Shown here: positions 10,640 to 22,075 of the stretch, piece after piece
Numbering within the stretch: position 1 is the first letter of the stretch
Layout: the number at the start of each line of letters is the position of its first letter
From: Capsicum annuum
Taxonomy: Eukaryota > Streptophyta > Magnoliopsida > Solanales > Solanaceae
Length of the DNA stretch: 64,000 bases
Assembly: GCF_002878395.1 (NCBI RefSeq)
Contig: NC_061112.1
Location: forward strand, 44,471,554-44,535,553
Direction of reading: 5' to 3'
Notes under the pieces: model-generated
The model's database searches: none
What the model was told of the DNA's origin: nothing
The model's input: only the letters and a program-made list of their open reading frames with translations
Position numbers and translations under genes: made by a program

Positions 10640-12245
10640 AGGTATGAAATAGCTAAGGTAAACAAGGCTTAGCATAAACTTTTAAAATATTAACCCGGAT
10701 TGTGTAGCATAACCATTGTAATAAAGGTACCCACGGGCTATATTAGCCTAACTCTCCCCCAGCTGGAAGGGCCCTAGTGCATGTAGCCGTATAAACCATA
10801 GGATAATCATATGCCATATGGTTGATGAGGGAGTCAAACCTCTCAACATAAATCAAAGGTGACTTAAACACCAAATCATATAACATGGGGGACTAGAAAC
10901 TCCTAATCATATAATAATAATAAGGGGGACTCAAACCTCTCAGTCATTTAGGCCCTTGCGCCAACTAGTATGATTTCCAGTGTTGGTCCCTCGAGACCTC
11001 CACTTTTACAACATAGCTACACAACCCTCTTTTAAGCTCAATTAAAATATTTATCACACATTCCTATTCATTGAATCATAATACACATTTAAGCATACAT
11101 TGTTGGTATCGTCTTACCAACTACACTTGTAAGGTAACATCAACATATCAAACCGATTATCATCACTTGGGGTAATTCACAAACCCCTTAGTTTAATTAT
11201 ACATTAGCTTGGAGAATTACATAACCCCATAAGGTTTAATTCAAAATCATTATGCTTCATTAGCTTTTTCACATTATGCAATAGTTCAAGAGTTGTTCAA
11301 TGTTCATACTTTTTATATTCAAAATCAATGTCACAATATGGGGTTGAGTTCATTATCACTTTAAGGATGAATATTCAAAAATTAAAGAAAATCACAATTC
11401 CCTAGTTTATTTGCTATATCGGTGTACCCTAGAAGTTCAAAACCATAAATAAGGCATGAAAAATCATATGTAATCCATGGAAAAACATTGTTCAAAAACA
11501 TACATTCAAAACCCTCAACCCATATTCCAAAACCAACACTAAAACCTCATGAATAACTATTTAAAACACATACTTTTACTAAATCACAGATGGGAAAGTG
11601 TAATATGCTTGAAGGATTCTCAATTATGGAGAAGAAAGCTTGAATTGACCCCTTGATGCTAAAACTTAAGAAAACTGTGGCTTGCTTTTCTTAAAAGAAA
11701 TTGAGAGAGTAAAAAGGGTTTATGATTTGTTAAAGTGTTAAAATAATGCCTCAAGGTGTTATATGGTCGTGGGGTTAGTGGGTAAAATAGATAAATATCC
11801 AAGTTACCCTTAACTTTAGAAGATAAAAATTATTGTAGTCGTTACGAGTCTCATGATGACTCATTGAGAAACCTTATGACTCGTTGCTACAAGTTTAGTC
11901 AAAACCGTGTCAGGGGTCACACATATTTTTGAATCTAGGACTCACACCATATGTCTTATATTAAGACCCTATGACTCGTATGGTCCAAGTCGTATCCAAG
12001 ATAGAACAATTTTGGCCTCACAATGGTCACCTTACGATTTATACTATGCAATTCATATAGTCTTTACAACTCATTGGGAGCCACTCATAATAAGTACAGG
12101 AAATTTAGCCACACATACTGGTCAAGCTACGATTAGAGTCCTACGACTCGGTAAGACTCCCTACGTCTCATAAGGAGGAGTTGTATTCTTGTAGTGAGGA
12201 TACACCTTAAGAAATTTTCAAGGACCATAAATTTGGGGTGTTGTA
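10640..12245 (-). repeat. Element B: lone truncated LTR on the minus strand
   Basis: On the minus strand it starts TACAACACCCC at 12245 and follows element A's LTR through GGTCCTTGAAAATTTCT, the CTACGACTCG dyads (11820-12175) and the TGTGTAGCATAACC block (10698-10711 on the plus strand). It ends at ~10640, so roughly the last 550-600 bases of the LTR are lost. No polypurine tract or coding sequence adjoins it at 12246, so it is a solo or orphan LTR and not the edge of a body. Confidence 0.8.
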
Positions 12246-13689
12246 TTCGTATTGGTTTAAACAAAGATTTCAAACTACACCTATTTTTATGTTTCAAGCG
12301 TCCATTCCTAGAATAAAAGTCTCATTTCACATATATTTGAGTAATCTTCTTTTTGAATTTGGGGACGTATAGAGAAATACACCCACACTTGAAAAGAAAT
12401 TCAATACATATAATTGCGATACCATAGGCTTGACCTTCTAGTAAGTATCCACGACCACTTGGAATAAGATTTTGTAGGACTTGTTATCGGCTTGCAATGT
12501 AGGCTTAGGGATGGGTAGGATAATATTTAAAATAAAAGTGACTAATTCCCCAATAAGAGTTATACTGTATCTATACGTTCAACATTTATTGCTATTTGAT
12601 GCTTGATCTTCTCATTGTGCTTTCAATATTCATTGCTATTTGAAGCATGATCTTCTCATTGCACTTTGTTGCCTCTCGATTTGTGTTTTATTCGAATTCG
12701 TTTGAGTCTTGTGTTAGAGTTTCCCCCTTCTTTTCAATAAAAATATCTTTTTATTTTTTAATTGGAGTAATCCTTTATTTTTTGTTTTTTTCCCTATTTT
12801 TGGATTTTTTTCTCCTTTTGAAGTCGTCTTTTCTTTTTTTGATATTTGGTAAAATATATCCTTTATCTTTGATATCTTTGATCTTGAATCTTAATCTGCA
12901 ATTTGAATATATTTAGTATGCCCAAAGAGGTAGATCCAAGGAAGAGATTATGTCTGTAAGTACCTAGAAAGGTATAGGATCAGATATGGTTGTCAAAATA
13001 AAAGGTTTTAAGCTTAAAAAGGGGAAAGAGATAGGGATTAATGTCATTTGGTGGGCTATAAAAGGAACAATTGGATAAAATAAGGCCTATAATTCTTTCC
13101 TTAACAGAGTGTAACTCAGAATTTTCCCTCAACAGACATTTAGGCATAGTTCTAGATCAACAATGCAATGTGATAAATTAATCTAAATCTCTCCACATAT
13201 TACACATAAAATAATGAGGTTGGCTTTGTGCTCGTCTTAGATGTATGCAAAAGAACTTTTCAAGTCTCACTCAAGTATGATTAAAAGTTACCAAAAGAAT
13301 CTATGGTTTTCCATGAGGTCAGTCCTTTTCATCATATCAATTTGTTCTTTCTTATGCACAATCCTAACTATATTGGTACCAATCAAGTAATTATTTTTAT
13401 TTTTATTTTTAAAAGAATGGGACTGAACCCAAATGAGGGTTGCCTATGTGTCTTGTGAAAACAAGAATTAGGTCTGCGTAGTTCAGGCCAGTGAATTTGT
13501 ATATGATATGTATGATTGTAAAAAATGGTGGTCATTATTGAAAATAATGTGAAAGACCACCAGGACAGAACTTCTCAAAGCATCAAAATTACTCCGATCG
13601 AATGATCAAGAGGATAGATATCAAGCATGAGTAGAACGTTAACACTACTTTCGTATGTTAATAAGATTGAGAAGGTAAGACATTGAAGA
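12246..13689. other. Unassigned non-coding stretch
   Basis: No protein similarity was found in any frame. It contains T-rich runs (12720-12850), a TATA-like CTATAAAAG at ~13057, a small hairpin at 13451 and a 43-44 bp duplication at 12588-12665. It might include part of another LTR, but no terminal motif or primer site is evident. Confidence 0.5.
12588..12668. repeat. Direct duplication, two ~43 bp copies
   Basis: TATTGCTATTTGATGCTTGA plus TCTTCTCATTGTGCTTT is repeated next to itself with four mismatches. Confidence 0.75.
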
Positions 13690-14512
13690 AGTTATACCAT
13701 TATTTCACTGTAGTTGGCAGTATTGTTATGACTGAAAGAGTGTTGAACCCTTTTTTTAAAAGTCAAACACACAAACACTTAGAATATCTTCCAATGTCTG
13801 AATAGTCCATTCCGGTTGTCCATCCGAGGGTGGAAAGTGGTGCTAAGTTTAACCTTAGTCCCCAAGCCTTTCTGAAACAAACGCCAAAAGTTAGAAGAAA
13901 ATTGCATACCTCAATCCTTAATGATAGGCACCAGTTCTCTATGAAATCTGATTATCTCCTCAATGAACAACTTAGCATAATCCTCACCAGAGTAAGTAGT
14001 CCTTACAGGTAAGAAGTGAGCTAAATTAGTTATCATATCCATAATGACCAAAATTGAATTAGATTAATTATGAGACCACAGAAGACTGGTAACAAAATCT
14101 ATGTTGATCACTCCCAATTCCACATGAGCAACTCAATCTCTTGAGACATGACACCAGGGCTCAAGTGCTCAACCTTAACTTGATGACAAAACTTACACGT
14201 GGCACTAAAATTTACCATACCTCTCTTAATATGGTTCCACCAATAGATTTCCTTCAAGTCATGGTACATTCTCGTTGAACCTAGATAAACAGTATATTTA
14301 AGCTCATGAACCTCATTAAAAATCCTTTCCCACATCCTATCAACATCTAGAACACATAATTTACCTTCACACCACAGGATACCATCATCACTAATCTCAA
14401 AATCCAAAAGCTTTTGATGACCCCTATCATCCTTAATCTGCATAAGAATAGGGTCCAAAGATTGTTTCTCATTCTCCTCAGCTCCAAGATATGACTTAAA
14501 GACCTCTTGCAT
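13690..14512 (-). pseudogene. Element D integrase remnant
   Basis: The open piece 14108-14512 (134 aa) holds the end of the RNase H/integrase linker and the HHCC domain: STRMYHDLKEIYWWNHIKRG and CKFCHQVKVEH, with the CxxC pair intact. The core continues leftward in the same direction: NIDF with the first Asp (~14100), MDMITNLAHFLPV (~14010), a second-Asp site followed by a stop in place of Arg (~13920), and FHPRMDN (~13825), after which the third catalytic Glu is not recognisable. Similarity ends near 13690. The 134-aa piece is one of the longest intact gypsy frames in the window. Confidence 0.85.
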
Positions 14513-14559
14513 AATTACTTCTCAATCTCTGAAGTCCAAAAAATGAAATCTCAAGTTAG

Positions 14560-15101
14560 CCAACTAGTGAACATCCTTCACTTATCCTCTTTTCTCCTTA
14601 TCCATATGAGATAATCTGCTAAGAGCATCAGTAATAACTTTATTGATATGGTAATGAAGAATTATATCATAATCCTTGAGTAAATTAACCCACCTCCTCT
14701 ACCTAAGATTTAGTTCCTTCTGGGTAACTACATACTATATGATCTTATGATCTGAATAGATGTCCACATATACCTTATATAGGTAATGGTGCCAAATCTT
14801 TAAAGCAAAAGTCACAGCTAAATTCCAAGTCATGTGTCAAATAATTCTTTTCATGAACCTTAAGCTATCGATAAGCATAAGCCATAACCTTACCATACTG
14901 CATCAACACACAACCTAGTCCTATATGGGATCCATCAAAATAAAAAACAAAATCATCAGTACCCTAGGGCAGGGTAAAGACTGGCGCTGAAGTCAACTTA
15001 TCCTTCAACTTACTTAAATCTACCCCAAAAAGTATCAAACCAATTTTTCTATGTTAATTTCATCAATGGAGAAACAATAGAAGAAATACTCTCTACAAAC
15101 C
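14560..15101 (-). pseudogene. Element D RNase H remnant
   Basis: Starts in the RT/RNase H joint (RRFVESISSIVSPL, reading across from 25432) and continues with [31 protein letters not shown], a degraded LEF motif, and an ADALSR-like end at ~14600. The first catalytic Asp is in an altered context (FYFDGS where relatives have VYCDAS). Frameshifts and stops are frequent after ~14850. Confidence 0.8.
15097..15101. repeat. Target site duplication of element C, left copy
   Basis: AAACC here and at 25432-25436 flank the element exactly. Joining the flanks restores the reading of element D's RT/RNase H, which confirms the insertion. Confidence 0.9.
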
Positions 15102-17725
15102 TGGAAGACCCCGCAAAGTTCCCTCGTAGTCTGGGCCTTAGAGCATATTAAGTGAAGTATAATTCCGGTGCTAAAATATTGAGAAGAGACTTCCTAAGTG
15201 GTTGGTATTTAAACTATATAGAATTTTCTAAAATTTAATTTTTTTGTCATGTAGAGAATTGAATTAGATTTCCAATGATACCAATTTCGTCCAAATTTGG
15301 CATCGGGGCGAGAAGTTATGGCCACTTATTAAGAGTTGTAGGAACTGCCCAGGTGCGATGGATGATTCGATAGACCATCGAGACCAAGGAAGAATCTCTA
15401 TTTCTTAGCCCAAGTGTGACGTCCAAGACGATGAACCGTTAAGGATGCAATGGACCATAGTTAAGACCGTCACCACTAAGTGTGGTCTCATCTTGGCTAT
15501 CGTGCGACAGATGATCTGATGGACCATCGAGCCTATGATGGACCATTGATCTAACCGTCACATAGAGGTAGTGTGTCCCTTTTTTTGGTCATCGTATGAT
15601 GGACGATGCAACGGATCATTGGACTAGCGATGGACCATCGCTTCGATCGTCGCAGACCCCATTCAATATTTTTAGCTTATTTTTATAAGAAATTTTCAGT
15701 CTTTTACACGCTTTTATCAACTAGATATATTCCAAATGAATCAAATGGCTACATTCATCATCCAAGATATAGGAGAGCTAGGGTTTCTCCCTCAAGATCA
15801 AATCTAAAATCCTTCTACAAGAAATCCAAGAACTCACCATGGATTCTACAAAATGAGTTGAGATTTAAGCTCCCCAAGCTCAAGGGTTGTAAGAACCCTC
15901 TATAAAGAGTAATAAGAAGAGTTTGAACCAAGCTTGTTCATCTAATTTCAGAATCGAAGGTATGTGGGATTTTGAACAAGGGTAATTCTTTCATCATTGT
16001 GCCTAAAGGTTAATTTAAACTTTGATTTTCTGCAATCTATGAGATTTAACATGAATTTGAATTAGGGGTTTTCACCCATTTTTATTGATTGCTATATTTT
16101 AATATTTTTCATGAATTGAGAGTCTAATGGTATGCTTTTCACATATTTTCTTGAGATATTGCAGCTTGGTCTATACCCCATGATTTTAATTCTTGAGAAA
16201 TTAATAGTTGAAATGTTTGAGATATTGAAGTATATGAGTATGTTGAGATTTTGAGAAAAATTGCTGATATTTCTGGTTTTCTACCTGAGTTATGAATCTA
16301 TAAGTTATCTATTATGCTTTTGATGAGTTTTAACTTGAGAATTAATTATGGGTTATTAAGCCCTACTTGAGACTTGCAATTTTATGAACTATTGTGCTAT
16401 AAGCACCCATGATTTGAGTACGTTGAGATTTATTGAGAAATGCTTTGACCTAATATTCATAGAGTTTTGAAATCCACTTCACTACATGAGATTACTGATT
16501 TGATTGTTGGGTTCATAGGAACCATGAGATTATTTTGAAAGTGGATTTTCATGAGATGAGCAAGATAAACTAAAGGGAGTAGTATTTAGCACTGAGTTGG
16601 GTAAGTTACTATGGTTTGATACCCCAGAACTATGTGCCACCATAGGTTTGAGATTTAGGGCCTAGGGCTAAGATATTGGGCCCTAGGTCGAGATAAGTGA
16701 TCATTGAATTGAGGTTATACTCCCTGGCAAAAGTATGATGATCCTCCCCACTATGGGGTCTCTTCCTTAAGAGGGCCAAATATTGGACTCTATGTAGCTG
16801 GCATGATTTATGTTGGTTAAGAGAACCTCCCTTGATACAAGTTATTTTTACTAATAGTAAAGTTGTAGATTTGTTCCCTAAGACTAAAGTATTTTCCCTT
16901 GATATAAGTATTTTCCCTAAAGATTGAAAGAGATATTTTCCTAAAGTGAATAAAATGCCTTCAAGTATGTTTCAAAGTTATATGATTCCGAATTCCAAGT
17001 ACTTGAGTTCAAAAGAGTTATGGGTTCTTGAGCATTAAAGAAGTTTTACCCTCCATGAGACATATGAAAGAGTTGAAAGTATTGTTTAAAGTTTTCTTTA
17101 GCCTATGGTCAATGAGAATAAGAAAAGATTACTGATTTCAATGTTAAACTATGATGACTCACGAGATTCGTGTTACATGGTCCAATCTACATGATTTATG
17201 AGCTTTATATTTTATAATTATTTGAGCCATACTCAGTACATTCCCTAGTGCTGACCAATATATATATCTATTTGCTGCATTCTCTTATAATATAGGTTCA
17301 AATGCCCAGTCTTAGCCTCGTCAGTGACTTTCAAGTACCTCTTTCTATATTCTTATTTTGGTGAGTCCTCTTGGTTCGTGGACCTATCTTTAGAAATTTC
17401 TGCATTTAAGAGACTATGTTTTTACTGTCAGTTCATTTCGAGTCAGTTGGAGACCTATCCTAATGACTCTCTAGTTCATGGATTAGTAGAGGCTTTGTCA
17501 GACCAGTTATCCGATTGTGATTGTATTGAGAATTCTATTATTATGGATATTTAGATCGAGTATTTCTTTGTATCTCCTTTCGTATGATATGACTATGTTA
17601 GTGTTTAAAGTTTTTCAACTTGAAATGAGTGTTATTAGTAGAAAGAGGCTCAAAGGGTTAGCTTGGGGCTACTTGTAGCCTTAAGCACCATGTGACATCC
17701 CGGGAGGGGATTTTGGGTTGGTACA
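15102..17725 (+). repeat. Element C 5' LTR (2624 bp)
   Basis: Starts TGGAAGACCCC (TGTAAGACCCC in the 3' copy) and ends GGTACA. It carries the shared LTR core at ~15250-15320, an array of GATGGTCCATC and GACGGACCGTC dyads at 15355-15650, a TATA-like AGATATATTCC at ~15722, and a leader with CTAGGGTTTC. The open frame at 15606-15905 lies in this leader and has no protein similarity. Confidence 0.9.
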
Positions 17726-17727
17726 AA

Positions 17728-17742
17728 CTTGGTCTCAGATCC
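17728..17742 (+). other. Element C primer binding site
   Basis: CTTGGTCTCAGATCC, two bases past the LTR end, is a mutated iMet-tRNA complement (usual TTGGTATCAGAGC). Confidence 0.75.
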
Positions 17743-17935
17743 TAAGGTTTTATGGATTCCTAGGGAGTCTGACAAGCCGCATTAAGTAGAGTCTTGATCA
17801 TCGGTGTGTAGCGCGCTATATATATGAGCAAGATCCTACAAGATATTTTATGAAAAAGTTGTTTCTTTTTTCAGATTCCATCGTGCCTGCAGTTGTCTCT
17901 CTCATCTAATAATTCATGCTTACCTATTTCAAAAA

Positions 17936-19017
17936 ATGCCTCTCCAAAGAGAGAATGCCCATAGAAATGATGATGAGCAACCCCCACCTATTGATCCTTT
18001 GAATTAGACTGTATCTTATACTAAGTTTTAGGCGGCCTTTCAGGCATTAGCCCAAGTAGCCACCGCTAATGTTTGGGCCAATAACTAGGTCACAGTTGCA
18101 AATCAGTAGGGAGTTGATCTAGCTACTTCTAGGATCCGTGTTTTTATGGGATGAATCTGCCAGAGTTTTATGGGTCCAAGGCAGGGGAGGACCCACAGTT
18201 GTACCTTGATGAGGTTAGAAAAATCATGTAGTTGATGATTGTTTCTTGGGAAAAAAGTATTGAGTTGGCATCTTATAGGTTGAAGGACACAGCTTATGGC
18301 TGGGTTGTATCGTAGATGAGGGGTAGAGGTGAGGATACTGCTTCTATGACTTGGAAAGTGTTCCAAGATGCATTATTGGACAAGTTCTTTTCGCTTGAGA
18401 TGAGGGAAGAAAACATTGAGGAGTTTATGAACTTGAGGCAGGGCTCCATGACTGTTAAAGAGTACTTCTTAAAGTTCAACTAGTTGGCCAAGTATGCTCT
18501 TGATTTGATTTCTGACACTCGGGCTAGTATGAGTAAGTTCGTGACTGGTGTTTCTGGGTTGGTACTGAAGGAGTGTCGGACTGTGATGCTGTATAAGGAT
18601 ATGAATCTGGCTAGGTTGATGACGTATGCCCAGTAGATAGAGACAGATAAAATTTGAGAAATATAGAGTGAGGGGTAACAAGAGGGTTAGATCTATGGAA
18701 TATGAGTTTAGCCAGCCTAGGTTCCATGGAGGGAACCGCCCTTAGTTTCAGAGATGTCCATAAATGCCAGCACCTTCATCAGCTAGTGTTCCTGTGCCTA
18801 GAGGCAGGCAGGAGCAAGAGGGAAGGTCTTTTATGTCTAGGTCGCAGAGTAGTGTTGGTAATAGTCCCCATTATCTTTCTTGTGCTAAGTGTGTTAGGGA
18901 TTATCCCGGTAGGTGTTTCATAGATTTAAGGGGATTTTTTGGTTGTGGAAAGCATGGCCACAGACATAGAGATTGTCCTCATGCTAGACAGGGGAACAGA
19001 GATGCCCGACCTTAGGC
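17936..19017 (+). pseudogene. gag: Element C gag remnant
   Basis: The start is ATG-CCT-CTC-CAA at 17936, matching the MPP-type gag start. TAG codons stand for Gln or Trp at several places, for example in the ALAQVATAN segment and in FLKFN-stop-LAKYA (18480-18482). Readable blocks are AELASYRLKD-like (18265-18300), FQDALLDKFFSLEMREE (~18361-18412), NLRQGSMTVKEYFLKF (~18430-18477), and MSKFVTGVSGLV (~18529-18565). The zinc knuckle at ~18935-18975 reads FFGCGKHGHRHRDC, with Phe in place of the first Cys. Confidence 0.85.
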
Positions 19018-19169
19018 ACAGGTTACTAGTGCACCAGCTTCTATGCCCCATCCCGCCCCTGCTTAGGGTGCTTTATCTAGCACAACTGGTGGTCAGCGCC
19101 AGAATAGATTCTATGCCTTACCATCCAATCAGGAGCAAGAGGCCTCTCCTGATGGTGTTATCGGTATGC

Positions 19170-19570
19170 TCCGTATCTTTTTCTTTGATGTCTATATGTT
19201 TTTGGATCTTGGGTTTAGTATCTTTTATGTGACCCTACTTGTAGCTGTGAATTTAAAATTGAGTCTCAAAAATATATTTGAGCCCTTCCTAGTTTGTACA
19301 CCTGTAGGAGAGTTAGTCATTGCTAAACAAGTGTATAGAGATTGTCCTGTTACTATTCTTCGTAGAGTCACACTTGCTGATTTGATAGAGTTAGACATAG
19401 TGGATTTTGACCTTATTCTGGGTATGGATTGGCTTCATTCTTGTTATGCATCTATAGATTGTCGTACCAATGTGGTCAAGTTTTAGTTCCCTGATAAGCC
19501 AGTTTTTGAGTGGTTCATGAGTTTGGTATCTCCCAAGAGTCATTTTATCTCCTATCTCAAAGCCAAAAAG
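19170..19570 (+). pseudogene. Element C protease remnant
   Basis: Within the open piece 19166-19486: FLDLGFSIFYVTLL keeps the catalytic Asp but has Leu for Pro and Phe for Ala in the usual DPGAS. Then VCTPVGELVIAKQVYRDCPV and LIELDIVDFDLILGMDWLHS, a standard gypsy protease ending, with CRTNVVKF before a TAG at 19484. The next piece (19517-19720) is the linker to RT with a PRVPPDKEI end. Confidence 0.87.
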
Positions 19571-19744
19571 CTAATATCCAAGGGTTACATCTATCACCTA
19601 GTTAGAGTGAAAGACACTAAGTCCGAGGCTCCAACAATTCAATCAATCAAAATTGTTAACGTGTTTCCACATATTTTTTTGGAAGATCTCCCTAGGGTAC
19701 CTCCCGATAAAGAGATATAATTAAGGATTGACCTTCTTCTCGAC

Positions 19745-20540
19745 ACTCATCCCATTTCTATTCTGCCATACCATATGCACCTGCTGAGCTTAAAAAGTTA
19801 AAGAGCAACTTAAAGATCTTTTAGACAAAGGTTTCTTAAGGCCCAATATTTCTCCTTGGGGAACACCTGTTCTATTTGTGCGAAAGAAAGATGGTTCTTT
19901 GCGTATGTGCATTGACTATAGTCAGCTTAACAAGGTCACAGTCAAAAATAAGTATCCTCTTTCGAGAATTGATGACCTGTTTGATCAGTTGTAAGGTGCA
20001 AGTTATTTCTTTAAGATAGACCTTAGATCCGGTTATCATCAACTTAAATTGAGGGAATATGATATTCCAAAGATAGCCTTTCGAACCCGATATGGTCACT
20101 TTGAGTTTCTAGTCATGTCTTTCAGGCTAACCAATGCCCCAACAGCTTTTATGAACCTCACGAATCGAGTGTTCAAGCAATATCTTGATATGTTTGTCAT
20201 AGTGTTCACAGATGACTTCTTTGTGTACTTTCGTAGTGAGTATGATCATGCAGATTACCTTAGAATTGTCTTGCAAACTCTTAAAGGTCACTAGTTTTTT
20301 GGCAAATTCAGTAAGTGTGAATTTTGGTTAAGGTCTGTAGCCTTTCTGTGTCATATTATTTTAGCTGAAGGGATTAGAGTTGATCTCTAAAAGACAGAAG
20401 CTGTAAGAAATTAGCCAAGACCTATCTCTCCGCCTGACATTAGAAGTTTCTTGGGTCTAGTGGGCTACTACCATTATTTTGTTAAAAGTTTCTCTTTTAT
20501 TGCGTCTCCTATGACCCGGTTGACTCAAAAGAAAGTTAAG
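19745..20540 (+). pseudogene. Element C reverse transcriptase remnant
   Basis: Blocks in order: [30 protein letters not shown] with a stop after it, [33 protein letters not shown] (open piece 20049-20294), catalytic F-T-D-D at 20205-20216, [17 protein letters not shown], and PPDIRSFLGLVGYY at ~20430-20475. Most RT palm motifs are intact. One frameshift lies near 19785 and stops follow at 19995, 20293 and ~20389. Confidence 0.9.
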
Positions 20541-20569
20541 TTCCTATAGTCAAATTCCTGTTAGAAGAG

Positions 20570-20965
20570 TTTTCAGGAGTTGAAGACTCGACTTACTTCA
20601 GCCTCTGTGTTGACTTTGCCTGATGGTACAAATGGTTTTTGGTGTATTATGATGCCTCTAAAATTGGTTTGGGTTGTGTGTGGATGCAAGGAGGTAAGGT
20701 TATAGCCTATGTCTCTAGACAGTTAAAGCCACATGATAAGAATAACCCAACCCATGATCTTGAGTTAGCTGCTGTGGTTTTTACTTTGCAAATCTAGGGA
20801 CACTATCTTTATGTTGTTCATATTAATGTGTTTATTGATAATAGGGAGTTGAATCTTAGGCAGAGAAGGTAGTTAGAGTTGTTAAAAGACTATGATATAA
20901 GTGTGTTGTATCACCCGAGCAAGGCCAATATAGTGGCGGATGTCCTAAGCAGATTATCTATGGGT
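20570..20965 (+). pseudogene. Element C RNase H remnant
   Basis: [53 protein letters not shown], and ADVLSRLSMGS give three acidic sites in place. Between VFIDN and RELNLRQRR about ten residues present in element G (57740-57775) are missing, a small in-frame-sized deletion near 20840. A one-base change of frame precedes YYDAS. Confidence 0.85.
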
Positions 20966-21179
20966 AGTGTTGCTCATGTAGAGGAAGGTAAGAAAGAGTT
21001 AGCTCGTGATACGCATTATCTGGCTAGATTGGGTGTTAGGTTGCTTGATTCAACTAAGGGAAGTACTTTGGTGCAAAGTAGTTTCGAATCCTCTTTAGTT
21101 TCAGAAGTGAAGGAGAAGCAAGATAGAGATCCAAGTTTGGTCAAACTGAAGACGACAGTTAATCACCAAAAGGTAGAGG

Positions 21180-22075
21180 TTCTCTTCCAAGGGGGGAGAT
21201 AATGTGTTGAGATTGTAGGGTAGATTATGCATTTCTTGTGTTGATAATTTGAGGTAGAGGATTATGGCTGAAGAACATGGAACGCGGTATTCTATTCATC
21301 CCAACACTACCAAGATGTATCGCGATTTGTGGGAAATCTATTGGTGGAATGGTATGAAGAAGGATATAGCTGAGTTTGTAGCAAAGTGTGCAACGTACCA
21401 ACAGGTTAAGGTAGAACACCAAAGACCTGGTGGTGTGATGCAACTGTTTAGTATACCCCTTTGGAAGTGGGAGATGGTGAATATGGACTTCATGATCGGG
21501 TTACCTCTTTTGCATCGTCATTGTGATTCTATTTGGGTTGTTATTGATAGGCTGACTAAGTCCACGTACTTCTTGCCCGTTCATACATCTTATACAATGG
21601 AGGATTATGCTAGATTGTATATCCGAGATTTAGTCAGGCTGCACGGAGTTTCCTCATCTATTACTTTGGATAGGGGCACTTAATTTACTTAGTTTTGAAG
21701 GGCGTTTCAGAAGGGTATTGGTAACCAAGTTCTTTTGAGTTTTGCTTTTCATCCGCAGATAGATAGTCAGGGCGAGAGGACCATTCATACCCTAGAAGAT
21801 ATGTTGAGGGTGTGTGCTCTAGATATCAAATGTAGTTGGGATGAGCATTTGCCATTGATAGAGTTAGGTTATAATAATAGTTACCATGCTAGCATCGGGA
21901 AGGCACCATTTGTGGCCTTATATGGTAGAAGATGTAGATCACCCATGGGTTGGTTTGAAGTGGGCGAAACTGCCGTGATTGGGCCTGATGCAGTGTTTGA
22001 AGCTATTGAGAAAGTTAAGTTGATTAGAGAATGGTTGAAGATAGCTCAGAGTCGTCGTCTTATACCATTGTGAGG
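21180..22075 (+). pseudogene. Element C integrase remnant
   Basis: Open piece 21264-21683 (139 aa) holds the zinc domain (HPNTTKMYRDLWEIYWWNG, then CATYQQVKVEH, where Tyr replaces the second Cys of CxxC) and the first part of the core: NMDFMIGLPLL (first Asp), VIDRLTKSTYFLPV and SITLDRGT (second Asp). A TAA at 21681 replaces the Gln after GT. The next piece (21735-22073) carries DSQGERTIHTLEDML with the third catalytic Glu, then the NNSYH, YGRRCRSP and GWFEVGE blocks. All three DDE residues survive, in two frames. Confidence 0.9.

Noticed and set aside
12647..12916. 89-codon open frame, very hydrophobic
   Set aside because: It is a T-rich tract read as Phe/Leu/Ile. No signal-peptide context, no similarity and no codon bias support a gene.
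15606..15905. 99-codon open frame, Arg/Ser/Tyr rich
   Set aside because: It lies in the palindrome array and leader of C's 5' LTR; the matching part of the 3' LTR is not open.
18103..18681. Three overlapping reverse-strand open frames
   Set aside because: They lie antisense to element C gag, which has recognisable conserved blocks on the plus strand.
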